Origin: Polytrichum commune
Lineage: Eukaryota; Streptophyta; Polytrichopsida; Polytrichales; Polytrichaceae
Direction of reading: 5' to 3'
Length of the DNA: 60,000 nucleotides
Assembly (NCBI GenBank): GCA_950295325.1
Contig: OX485803.1
Coordinates: 17,300,001-17,360,000 of the forward strand
In this document: one piece after another, positions 11,823-23,478 of the stretch
How the letters are laid out: each line of letters opens with the position of its first letter
How positions within the stretch are numbered: the stretch's first letter is position 1
Translations under genes and position numbers: made by a program
Notes under the pieces: model-generated
The model's input: only the letters and a program-made list of their open reading frames with translations
What the model was told of the DNA's origin: nothing
Databases searched by the model: none

Positions 11823-12347
11823 AGACCTTGGACAACTGCCAAAATAACCATAGTTAAGTAGATTTTTTTTCCAATACATTTTAGGGAACAACCATAGTTA
11901 ACCAAAAAAAATTTCAAACCGATTTGAAGAGCAACTATTGTTAACTAGAAGAATTTAAGACCATATTGAAAAAAACTATAGTTAACTAGAAAAAATTCAA
12001 ACAACTGTAACTTGAGATTCTCAAAATCTGTGAGGAGCCAACCGGCGAGTTCTTTCATTTATCTAAAAGAAAAAGTTACAAATGGAATTAGGTCCCAAAT
12101 TTAAAATTATGAATGAAAAAAAAGGAAAAGATATAGATGCTTTGATTTGTCCTGGTACTACATTGCAAGCTACGCTCAACTTTAGTTAACTAGATATAAC
12201 TATAGTTAACTACATTTTTGGGTAGACCAAAATTAAAACAACTATAGTTAACTACATTTTTTGGTAGGTCAAATCACGAACAACTATAGTTACGAAAGGC
12301 AACTAGTTAACTAATAGTTGAATTAGTTGGTTAGTTGTCCACGGTCT
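11823..12347. mobile_element. 525-bp inverted-repeat element with 10-bp target duplication (Mutator-like by duplication length)
   Basis: The 10-mer ACATAATTTC occurs on both sides (11813-11822 and 12348-12357). Copy 2 has the single site ATATAATTTC at about 20550-20559. The ends are AGACCTTGGACAACT and, read inward from the right, AGACCGTGGACAACT. Inside are at least four near-identical AACTATAGTTAACTA motifs (about 11974, 12198, 12240, 12282) plus degenerate ones. No coding frame. A 10-bp duplication suggests a MULE-derived element, but the terminal repeat is short for that group. Confidence 0.8.
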
Positions 12348-12671
12348 ACATAATTTCTTTACACTATGAAATTAGCGAGACTAGAAGATATAGGGTTTTG
12401 ATAGCCAAAGTGTCAGAATATCTCAAATCAAGTTCTCTTTAGTTTCTTAGTGTTAGGAGATGCCTCATGAGCGACTGGTGCCAACTCAAGAGAAGAAGAA
12501 GCCTCTTAAAACTCACCGAAACAAATTATGCACTCTACAAATACCTTAGAACATGCATAAATTTTCTTGAAAAGCATGATAAATTAGCATATGTTCATGA
12601 ATGTAGTATCGATCAATAACAATTTCAACCCTCATGAATTTTGAGATGTGACATGATAGTATGTTTTGGGG

Positions 12672-12736
12672 ATTACTAACGGACACTTTATTCACACCGG
12701 CCCCTTGCTAAAAAGGGACCGGAGTTTCTATCTATC
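12672..12736. mobile_element. 65-bp insertion with 12-bp target duplication
   Basis: TATGTTTTGGGG occurs at 12660-12671 and again at 12737-12748. Copy 2 (about 30391-30402) has it once. The insert carries a small hairpin (ggccccttgctaaaaagggacc) and ends in TCTA repeats. A related sequence in reverse orientation lies at about 36938-37013. Long duplications plus a simple tail recall a truncated retroposon (SINE-like), but this is inference. Confidence 0.65.
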
Positions 12737-13382
12737 TATGTTTTGGGGGGATGAGTACCACACCCACTAGATGGGATAACCAATGCAGTCTATTTCATGT
12801 GCCCGCTTTTCACCTCCCACCAACATTGCCTTCTGTCTTCTGTCATGTTGTCCGCAAAGTTATGATGGATAGCCATGTCAATTTCAAAGCATGCATCATC
12901 ATAGTCCCCTATCCCCTTTGTCCCATTGCTCCCACTCAACTCCAAATTTGCCTTTCTCACATTCAAAAGATGGTTATTTCAAAGTGAATGTTTTATTTGA
13001 TTGCAAGGAGTACAAGATTTGGTGTGATTGAAAACACAATGCAAGCTAACACAATTGGTCAACTATCAAGAAAGTGGACAGGTGAATGATAAGATTGGAT
13101 AAAATAGTGTGCCACGTGTCACCAAAAACATATATTAATCATAAACACATGTGCGCATATCTATCTATCTATCTATCTGTATATATATATGGATATGGAA
13201 TTGTTATATCCACCATGTACATTGTTGAAACAAGCACAAAGGTGCAATGCAAAGTCACATGACTTGTAATAATTTGAGTTTTCATTCCACACATGCATAA
13301 GATCAACATATCAATTATCTATTGGAACTAATAAACTTGGACAACTTGGATGACAAGTTAAAACCTAGTCAACCTCTAACAT

Positions 13383-13620
13383 GTTGACCACTCATCAGGG
13401 AGAAATTTGAGCATAACCGGTTCAGATATTAGTATTTCCAAGTCCAACCGGTTACATGTTAACATCCTTGGGTTTTTCTATATTAATTTGAGGTATATTC
13501 CATGAATTCCTGGAAAGTGATCGCTAATTCTCCCGAAGTCTTGAACTTCAACCGATTATTTCTCAAACTCAACCGGTTCATCTGTAAGTAACTGTCGGTT
13601 CTCCCCAATCGTTGATGTTG
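13383..13620. other. ~235-bp copy-1-specific segment with three AACCGGTT palindromes
   Basis: Copy 2 (about 31020-31060) lacks this stretch. The perfect palindrome AACCGGTT is found at 13415-13422, 13446-13453 and 13571-13578, with a near match at about 13549. GTTGAC-type sequence occurs at both edges. No open frame of note. Confidence 0.6.
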
Positions 13621-13659
13621 ACTATTGACCAGTGTGCGGTTGATTCAACGATCCCTTAG

Positions 13660-16600
13660 ATGTCTACACACGAGGTTAAACATTAGCATCATCGACCTTG
13701 GTAGCTGTGGAGATTCACGCATCGCTCTACGCGCAACATGCGTTCCTGGTCCTGGTTCATGGCGGACGAGTGCAGCAGATCTAGATGAGGAAGAACGCAG
13801 GCGATCTTTGATTGCACCTTAAGTCGGTTCTCCTCAAGGATTTTCTTCTGGTGAAAAACTGGTGTTAGGTTTCGAGCTAAACACTGCAAACAATATGCGG
13901 GGGGGCGTTACAAGGGCTGCGTCGATGTAGATTCATGCTCCCAAGTTCTCACCGGATCTGAGAGTCTTACTAGTATGGTTAAATCAGCGCCGGACTCCTT
14001 AATATGAGCAAAGGTTGGAATCATTTATCGTCATCGAGTTCATCCGTGCTTTTACCGGATTTTCCGATTCAAGTCCGATACAATCGCTAAAGGCTAAGCG
14101 TTTAGTATTTACTTACTACTAACTCTGAACACGAGTCTGTTTCGAATGAAACATCTATCGAAGTACTGAACGAATCTAGCCACTACATGAATAGCTAAGA
14201 TCGCTAATTTGGAATTATCAAAGTGTTTTGCTACCGCAGCGCGTGATTCTACTAGATCGAGGACTTCTTCTTGGGGCGCGAACTCGGAGGTTATTAGATG
14301 CAGTTGCAGTTGCAGATCAGGTCAAACATATTTTTGTATGGCTGAAGAGAGCACTCATTGAGCTCAAGATAGTGTCGGTAAATAGCCCGCTCTCCCGGCT
14401 ACAGCGTACATAAACACAACTAGCAAAATGGCGAAGAAAGAGCCGCTAGATGGGGCCACTCTTCAGGTACATCAGATGCTGTGTAACTCTGTTATTCAAA
14501 TTTTGCCGTGAAGCCGAATCCGTACTAGATGAATCCATAACTATCTCTTGAAGCTGCACATATCCGACTGTAGATTATTGGGTAAAAGTCTCAAAATCGT
14601 TGCAAATTGGGGATGCATGTCTGACTGTAATTAATCCCTATCAACTTTAAAATTCAGAGTCTTGGTAGTGTAGGACAAATCAGATGTTTTGTTTGTTCGC
14701 GGTGTAGTTCGTTGTTATTTTATTTCTGCTCAACCATAGTAACGCGCTTTGCAACATCTCACAAATGCCATCGGATCATATCCGATTGATGAGAGTTTCA
14801 TCGAACTAATGCCTGGTTCAAAGAGATTCAGTTTTTTCAATGAACGACGTCTTAGGGTCGTCTGTCTTTTTGCCTTTTTGCAGCCCTACTGTACCTTCTG
14901 AAGTGGAATAAAAATGCAACTGGCTCCTTGCCTCCTTAAAAATAATCCTAAGAGAAGCCCATGAATAGGGGATGATATGGGGTTTGAGACATTTCTTTGT
15001 GAAGACTGTTCTCCTACTCATCCTGTATTGTTTGGGTTGTAAGCATTGACCATCACTATACCTAGATCCTGCGTTTCTTCAGTTCATGTAATTCACTTTA
15101 ATTCTTGTGTGTTTCGTGCTATTGTTTTGGAAGTGGGGAACTTCCTGTGCGTTCCAGCATATTGCATCTTTATAAAGCAATTTCGCCCATCTCAAGATCT
15201 AAATCTAAGAAGCAATTTACAATCTACAGGATCTCAATTTGTTGATATTTGTACATTTGATAAATTTTTAATGGGATTTTGCATGTTTCGAACATTGTAA
15301 ATATATGTTGGTCTGATGCAGAGTGTTTCGGAGAATGGGTCCAATGGAGAGGGTGGAATGGTTGAGGTTGTGCTGGTAGAGGCACGGCACTTGATAGCAG
15401 CTGGTTGGGGAGGAACAAGCGATCCATTTGTCAGTGCTTGTTATGGCAACATCAAAATGTGCACAAAGGTTAGTTCAACCTTTATCAGAGTGTGGTGCTT
15501 AGAGCAATTTTGCATTGAGTTCCATATGTGTAATTTAAAGCGATGAGATGTGTACGTAGTTTGAAAATTAGTTCCCACTGTTCATATAGAGACATGTTAA
15601 GTATTAGGAGTTTTGCTTTTTGTTTGTTTTGTTAAGTTTTAAAAATTAAAATTAACTATATTCAAAACAATATTGAAGCATCAGTCACTAATTTCTTACA
15701 TGCCCTTACAGGTAGTATACAAAACACTAGCTCCCACCTAGGGGCAGACATTCGAGTTCACAGATGATGGAAGTCCCCTAACACTCGATGTGAGAGATTA
15801 TAACCTCATTTTCCCCTCACTTAGCATCGGCTACTGTGAGGTGGAGTATGATCGACTTCCACCCAACCACACATTGGATCAATGGTTACCACTACAAGGT
15901 GTAAATAGAGGTGAAATTCATATTCAAGTAACACGAAGGGTTCCATACAACCTCTTGAAGAACTTCGATTTGACAAAATTTGCAAGCACACCGAGTAGCA
16001 ACACCAAACTTCACGGAAGTGCTCGCAAGGTACATGCTACTAACATCGGCAGTTCATTCTCATGGTATTTCCACTATATGTAACACAACTATCTCTAACA
16101 TAAGGGCCACTTTACAATGAAGCTTGAGGGCCCTTCACGTGTGATATACAAATACAGATTGATTAAGAAGACAGAGATGGTTCAAGTCAATTTACATTTG
16201 ACTTTGAAGTCGTGAGGGACTAAAGAAAATCAAATGGATGCATGGATGTACTTCATTTTTCCCATGAACTACACTTGATATTTTTTTTAAGGTTAGTTTG
16301 CATGTTTTAGACATTGTAATTCAATGTTAGTCTGGTGCAGAGTGTTTCGGAGAATGAGTCCAATGGAGAGTGCGGCATGATTGAGGTTGTGTTGCTAGAG
16401 GCACGGGACTTGATATCAGCTGATTGGGGAGGAACAAGTGATCCATATGTCAGTGCTCGTTATGGCAACATCAAAATGTGCACAAAGGTTAGCTGAACCT
16501 TTATCATAGTGTGTTGCGTAGAGTAATTTTGCATTGAGTTCCATATGCGTGCTATCAAGCGATGAGATGTGTAGGTCGTTTCAAAATTAATTCCTATTGT

Positions 16601-17088
16601 TCATATTGAGACATGTCATGAGGAGTTTGGTTTTAGTTTGCTTTCTTGTGTTTTATAAATTCAAATAAATTACATAACTTTTCAAAACAATATTGAAGCA
16701 CTGGTCACTAATTTCGTACATGCCCTTACAGGTAGTATACAAAACACTAGCTCCCACCTAGGGGCAGACATTCGAGTTCACAGATGATGGAAGTCCCCTA
16801 ACACTCGATGTGAGAGATTATAACCTCATTTTCCCCTCACTTAGCATCGGCTACTGTGAGGTGGAGTATGATCGACTTCCACCCAACCACACATTGGATC
16901 AATGGTTACCACTACAAGGTGTAAATAGAGGTGAAATTCATATTCAAGTAACACGAAGGGTTCCATACAACCTCTTGAAGAACTTCGATTTGACAAAATT
17001 TGCAAGCACACCGAGTAGCAACACCAAACTTCACGGAAGTGCTCGCAAGGTACATGCTACTAACATCGGCAGTTCATTCTCATGGTAT
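13660..17088 (+). pseudogene. Decayed partial duplicate of the NTMC2T5-like gene with doubled C2 exons
   Basis: 13660-14880 matches 42226-43590 (5' region and exon 1). 14881-15100 matches 45440-45680, 15120-15190 matches 48550-48620, and 15240-16070 matches 49150-49970 of the intact gene, so the middle exons are gone. Exon 1 has lost the first ATG (ATG to ATA) and carries a 150-bp in-frame deletion of the membrane-hairpin codons, joined at GGGC. The last C2 exon pair appears twice: 15322-15468 with 15712-16029, and 16341-16487 with 16732-17049. Both copies of the second exon have TAG at codon 10 (15739-15741; 16759-16761) where the parent has TGG. Between the pairs (about 16076-16225) lies a fragment of the flanking repeat block. 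It is not expected to make a working protein. Confidence 0.92.
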
Positions 17089-17092
17089 ATCT

Positions 17093-20000
17093 TGGGAATC
17101 TAGTGAGACTTGCGCACAACTACCTGTTGACCTTTCATCTTCAACGGTCTAGCATTTTAGTGAAAAGGTTATGCGATGTTGAATTGTTGACACGAAATAT
17201 ATTTCAAGTTTTTCAACTGGATTTCAACTTGTCAAATCGAAGAAGTTCACAAGCCATCCACGTCAAAGTCTTTTTTTTATTGGATAAGATCAAGTGTGGA
17301 GAAGACATGTAGGTTTAGTCACATCGGTCATCATTTATCACCTTAAACACTACTACCCAGCGTGTGCTTGTCAACACTAACAATGTCATGAAATGTGTGG
17401 TACCAAATAAGAAAGTGAACATTGTTAAGCTCTTCAAGATTATTATGCTAGTTGGTGAATTAAGATTTTATCATGGTTGGTTGCATGCCTAAGTTTAAAC
17501 CGGAATGAGTGTTGTGTTTAGAAGGCATTAGTTCCCAAACAAACAAAGAAACGTATATCGACACAAGCAACACAAACAAAAACAAAAAGCATGTCAGATG
17601 GTGGGCACTAAACTTCTACTATATTTAACACAACTATCTCCAACCCAAGGGCCACTTTACAATACAGCTTGAGGGCTCTCTGCCATGATATACAAATTAA
17701 GATTGATCTTGAAGACAAAAGATGGTTCACGTCACTTTACATTCGACTTTGAAGGCATGAAGGACATAAGATCATCACATGGATGAATACTCTAAATGAT
17801 GTCCTACACGGCTTGAAGCGGATGATGTCCCATGTGTCTACCATATATTATGTTGCACCTATCAAAAAGAAGTGGGTCTAACGCAAAACTAGTGCATGTG
17901 TCAATCAATTACATTGCCATTGGCTTCTAGAAATATTACATGCCATGGTGGGGGACTTGAACCCGAACAAACGTTGTAGTCCCTCAACACGGTTCACTTT
18001 CATTTTACACCAAGCTTGAGAGACCATCAATTGCAAAATTAGATTTTTATTTCCCATGGCAAGGCCTTTGGATGATTTTCAAGGGCCACGGCTCCTTGTT
18101 TGTGTGTAAAGCGTTCCTAAAGACCGAATGAAAGTATCATGGATGAAAAACCCACATGGATTTCTACATGGCAAATTATAAATAATGTTTGCAATTTGGG
18201 AGAGTTGCATCATGCTCACCTCCAAGATGTAGACTTGAAGCAAATTATGGCATACCACGTCAATGTCATAGCCTTTGGATGAGAATCAATGGTCATGGAC
18301 CTCAACACGTGTGTGAAAGTGGCTTTGGAGGCATTATTCCAAGAGGGAAAACGGTGGACTTTGGAGTCCATCCTAACTTTGAGAATGCAAGGGTTGGAAG
18401 TTAGTTGGTAGGCAAGTGATACTAAACATTTAACTTCATACATCCACCACATTATATTTAGCATGGCTTCCACCATGTGCCCGAGTTTTGGTGCCAACCA
18501 ACAAAATTTCATGCAAAAATCCAATCATGAATCCAATAAGGCACACTTGCCTTTGTGTTGTTTTCAAAGCTTCGTTGTGGTTCCCATTCTTGTTGCGGCC
18601 CACATTGATTGCTTGCTTATCTAATAGCATGCCCACATTTATTCACATGGGCGATCAATGAACAAATCCTACTAACAGGGGGTCATTTTGACCAATTAGA
18701 GTCACTAGATGTAACAAGTTTTGGTAGAACGTGTTCATTGGTGGTCCGCATCAATAAGTGTGGGTGGGCTATAAGTTAATCAAGGTTGGACTTGCACATG
18801 GGGGTCCTCCATTCAGTGTGAGAAATTAAACATCATCAACGTTGGTGTTTGGCTTTGGATGGGGATATCCTAACATTTTTTGGCCAACACTAATGTGCCA
18901 TGTTGAGCAAGGGGGTCAACATTGCTTGCGCTAGTATATACGTGGTGACATGACCATCTAACATGAAACGACTATAATGACATATGGATTATGGTCATTC
19001 TTGTTAAATAGTTGTGTCATGTGGACATCACGTTTTTACTAGTGTTGAGAGATTGAATTTGCCTTCTTTGTATTGTCAAACATGCAACAAGAATATGGCT
19101 ATTATTCCTTTTCAAACTCTATATGGGTGGGTTTATTGAATTCTTTTGTCTCACAATTGTAGAGAAGCAAACACAAACAAACAAACAAACAAATTGAGGG
19201 AGGCATTAATTCTTAAAGCATGTTACGCGAGGTGAGACATAAAACTTGATGTAAAGTACTGCAATCTCAAACTTGTATCCAAATAGGTTTATGCATAACA
19301 ATTTTGTTCTACTCAAATCAAAGTCAATTATTGGTTCCGAAATAGAGTGGACGTCAAGTCCTCTCCTTAAACTTTAACTTTCCCTATAAGTGTGTGGAAC
19401 ACCGATTCTCGGTCTCCAGGTTATAATTAAGGAGACTTCTAAGTTGATGTGGAGTCAATTTCTTCATCATTTAGTGGGTTTTGCCAACCTAGCCATCCAC
19501 GTAACATTCCTTAACAATATGAGCAAGTTTGGTGGGCCTACAATTGACTCAATACATCCCCAAATCACAACCAAAGACGTTGACACCATATTTCTTGAGA
19601 TCGAATATGAGAAATTAAGCCCAATTTCGATAGGGTTGGCATGAGTTCAATAATACAATTTGAAGACATGAGAAATAACGACTCTAGTTATAAGATTAGT
19701 GGTCATATTCAATGTCAGCAATAGGTAATACTCTTAAAAATAAATACAAACAATTATTTGCGTTGAAGAATGATACAAGTAAATTTTTTGCCTGTAATGT
19801 TGGTTCAAAAGAGTCCAAAGGAGAAGCTTATGAGATTGGACCCAATGAAGTCCATGCAAGTGTTGAAATTGCCAATTAGGCATGATGTAAGTGTAATTAA
19901 TATTGTATCTAAAATTTGCAACCAATGTTAATTAGAGTGGTAATCATGACTTATTACGTAGCACCATGTATCATGTAACACCCTCTCTACTTGTCACTTG

Positions 20001-20650
20001 GTCATTAAAAACAATTAAAGTGGGTCAATAATGAATAGTGTGGACCACAATAAATGAATGGTTTAGTGCAAGTAATTGTGCTTGGTTATATGCACAATTG
20101 TGATGGCATTGAAGAAAAAAACTTGGTCAAAGGTCTTTGTTTGTTCTTGTTTTGGAGAGGATTTGATAAAAATATATCACTCAAAATCCAAGCAGATCTG
20201 TAAATAGAAGTTTGAGTGAAATATGCTTAAATCTTATTAGGAGTGATCAATCCATCATTAAAATATATGAGAAATGGACAGGTATGTTGGACCTTTTAGA
20301 CGAAACCAACAAGATGATTGATATAGAAACTTGTTCACTTTAAATACCCAACTCACAAAAGTGTCTGGAATGGGTGCAATTATGTTAAGGTGCATTAGCA
20401 TACTTGACAATAAGAATATTGATGAGAAACTTTGTGTGGATTTGGATCCAACGTGCTTCTTAGATTTGAGCCTTCTCTAACTTAAGCACATTAATTATCC
20501 CATTTAGAGAGGACGGGCTAATAGTGCATGTTGGAAATTAGTGAAAGTGATATAATTTCTTTACACTATGAAATTAGTGGATACTAGAAGATATAGGGTT
20601 TTGGGAGTTCAAAGTGTCATAAACTCTCAAATCAAGTTATCTTTAGTTTG
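17093..20650. repeat. Large repeat block, copy 2 (left part)
   Basis: Collinear with 6189-12440 but without the five inserts found there. It begins directly after the second pseudogene exon pair (matching 'gggaatcta' at 6189) and is interrupted at 20651 by the PIF/Harbinger-type element. No gene recognised. Confidence 0.85.
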
Positions 20651-20653
20651 TTA

Positions 20654-22740
20654 GGCCCGCTTTACACCTAGAGCCCATGCCAATTCGTTGTGTAAGAGGC
20701 TTCAAATCCTCACTTGCGATTGGCCAAAAGGTTGAAATCGGCCCCAAGACCTTTACATCTAGAAGCGGGGCTGATTTGGTGGTATGAATTTTTTGATCCA
20801 AAAATGCATGGTCTGACATGGCATGAGTTCGTTGAATTGAGTGGACCCAAAATGGAGGGCCAATGTTATAGTAAGAATTTTTTTATTTTTTTTAAAAAAA
20901 TCAACAAACCAAAACCATTGGATTATGTGGAAATTTGAACGATCCTTATGGACTCTCTCTCTCTCTCTCGGGGAAAGAAAGTAGCAGGAAAACCTACAAG
21001 AGAAGCACACCAATAAGTCTTGGGGGACTTCCGGCACTGTAGCGTTTTGGGCTTGTCAAGAGAGTTGCGCGTGTCTGAGACGCCCGGCGCTGTAGAGTTC
21101 ATGTAAACATGAAGTTGTTGGCACTTGCTCCTGCTTAGAGCACTTTGGGTGTCTGAGAGAACTTTGGGTGCCCACGCAGACAGGCCGCAGCAACGAAATT
21201 GCTACCACTAAAAAAAATTTCGTAGCCTCAAACTCTGCGGCACCAGAGTCTGAATTCTTGCTTGCTTAGCTATATTCAAGGTCTAGTACTGTGATTGACG
21301 GAATACTAGCACTCATACTAAACAACAAGACGAGCAAATCAAACTCAGCTTTGGAGGATTTCAAGGTGGAAATATAAGCCTTGTATGCGAACGGCTTACA
21401 TTTGGAATGTGACTAAGAACTTAAGTTAGCACAAATCTTGCTTAAGTTACATGATTATTTGTTAATATTTTTATGACTATGTATAACGAGAGAATGTAGT
21501 ATTGGTGTAGATTACCTACCTCTAAGGAAGTGGTAAAGCCTTGTTGACATCGATAACAAATAAGAGGTCTGCTAACACATGTTGTACGCTCTACTGACAT
21601 ACTTTGTGGTATTTTTGGGAGCATGGGCACAGGTGAGACCTCATCTACAAGTGTTGCACGCCTTCCGAACATTAGTCCGCTCATTTCCATTCTTAAATAC
21701 TACTTGCTTTGTGTCCAGAATTGAATTTGAGTCTTTATTGTTTTTACACCAATTTTCTCTATATATTCTCTAATTGATCCTCAACTTGAGCTCTATGCAC
21801 CTTGTGGTAATAAAGCAGTTGGGATTATATAAAATAAATCAGAAAACAAACAACCAGTGTAGTCATCTAATTATACAAGGTGAATCGAATAAAGTCTAAG
21901 ATTCTTGATCTTCCTATAAAAAATAAAACATAGAGTTAGAATAACTCTATAGATAGTCACAAATATCTCTGAAAATAGCCATGATTTCCCGAAAATGTGG
22001 TGTATAGATATTATGGGTTGTATCAGAATACAACCATGGATATTTAGATTTCTCCTAATAAGTGATTGATATATATGTGTCGAAGCAAGCATGTGTGTGA
22101 TGTTAGCACTCAAGGGTGAAGGTACTAACAAAACCAGTTGAGGGAACCTGAACCATAACCTGGATTTGCTCACAGCCTGGATATGGTTACTTGATATTCA
22201 GTCACAATATGGTGTTATTTGATAATAGAAATGAACTCTAGACCATTTAAAAATATGAGACCTCTAGAGTTGTTTCGAAATCCTATTAGAAATAAACCGG
22301 CATTTCCTAAACATGGTAATTCTGATGACATTACTTTATCTGCAGTCGTAGTTAAGTGTATGGGACTAACAATACCAATGGAGCAACCGATATTATGGAA
22401 TGAGATAGTGATTGGCTAAGGTTCTTGAATTACATTCTTGACCAAGCTATATCAAAATTAGTGATGCAATTGTATTATCCTTATATATACTAAAATATAA
22501 ACTCAAATACTCAAGTACATTGATGCAAGATTATTATATATGCATATGTATGCTTTATAATTTGCGTGAGATGAAATTCCAAAAAAAAATTAACAAAAAA
22601 ATGGTGGAATAACAAGATCTAGAAAGGATAGTTACTAATAAACTTGATTATCAGGACCCTTCTTAGGGATGTATGTTGTCATAACTTAACTCTACATGTA
22701 TAGTAATGACATATCTATCAGGACAAGACATTGATCAAGA
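20654..22740. other. Left arm of the composite transposon, no gene recognised
   Basis: The inverted terminal sequence is followed by AT-rich DNA with a short CT run (about 20951-20970) and only short unrelated frames. No Myb/SANT-type second protein, as full Harbinger elements often carry, was recognised. Confidence 0.5.
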
Positions 22741-22751
22741 CAATATTAGTC

Positions 22752-22753
<2 letters not shown>

Positions 22754-22784
<31 letters not shown>
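22754..22784. repeat. (CT)n microsatellite
   Basis: About 31 uninterrupted bases of CT repeats. Confidence 0.95.
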
Positions 22785-22786
<2 letters not shown>

Positions 22787-22848
22787 GCTGCTTCTCTTGC
22801 TGATATTTTTGCGCTTGCCAAATTGTTGCTACCGTTTATAGGGATAGC

Positions 22849-23478
22849 ATGGAGGGGTCTTTAGAGATGTGTGAGCCACAATCACCCCCACCCTTCAATT
22901 GCGTCCTAGTCCGGGTGAGAGATCATGTGCCACATCCTAAGACCAACATCCTCATAAACAAGTGCAAATTCAATCCAATTGAAGTGGAAGAAGTGGAGTG
23001 TATAACACCTTCTTTTTTATTGAAACCAAGCAAGCATTCACAAATGCTTGATCACGATACAATGTCAATTCTTAATGAATCGATCATGTCCTTGAAGCAT
23101 GCTAACCTACCAACGCACCTCCACTTACAAAAGAAGGGGATCAAACTTGCCAAGTATCTCACACTTCCTACCACCTACACGCTCATGCACAATTACAGTC
23201 TCTTGACCCAACATGCCTACCTCCTAGGGCCAACACTTCTTGCTCTCACCCATTCCCTTGTCAAGGCATTAACCGCCCTTGCGAGGGGTTTTGGCAGCTC
23301 CTCCCCCATGATCCCCAGCTGGCCCGTTTCCCCTTGGATACTTGAAGTATTGAAACCCACCAGCTTTCCGAGTCCCTATGTGAAAATCACGGACGCTACT
23401 GTGAGGGCCAACAACCGCTTCTTCTCTTCTTGCCTTCCCGATGCGTTAAGCCTCCAAGTGGCAGTTGTGCAGCACTAG
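22849..23478 (+). CDS. Unrecognised 209-residue open frame inside the composite transposon
   Basis: This is the longest open frame on the plus strand within the element. It starts at an ATG about 65 bases after the CT repeat. The product is rich in Leu, Pro, Ser and Thr, with a stretch near residues 95-145 rich in LTHSL/LLGPTLLAL-type sequence. There is no motif I can assign. Downstream DNA has a similar C/T-rich composition without a long frame. It could be transposon cargo, a remnant of a retroelement gag, or a chance frame in C-rich DNA. No neighbour suggests a function. Confidence 0.25.
   Translation: MEGSLEMCEPQSPPPFNCVLVRVRDHVPHPKTNILINKCKFNPIEVEEVECITPSFLLKPSKHSQMLDHDTMSILNESIMSLKHANLPTHLHLQKKGIKLAKYLTLPTTYTLMHNYSLLTQHAYLLGPTLLALTHSLVKALTALARGFGSSSPMIPSWPVSPWILEVLKPTSFPSPYVKITDATVRANNRFFSSCLPDALSLQVAVVQH

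Larger units (their letters stand above)
6189..13650. repeat. Large repeat block, copy 1
   Basis: From about 6189 the sequence aligns with 17093 onward, and later parts align with 30181-31085, in the same order and orientation, with roughly nine bases in ten identical by eye. Anchors: 6365-6420 with 17120-17180; 7560-7740 with 18190-18400; 8300-9770 with 18540-19995; 11410-11810 with 20155-20545; 12450-13380 with 30180-31030. Copy 1 has five inserts absent from copy 2, listed separately. Two further stretches present only here, about 10925-11400 and 13383-13620, could instead be losses in copy 2. Open frames in the block are short and show no selection (see rejected list). No gene recognised. 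Confidence 0.85.
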
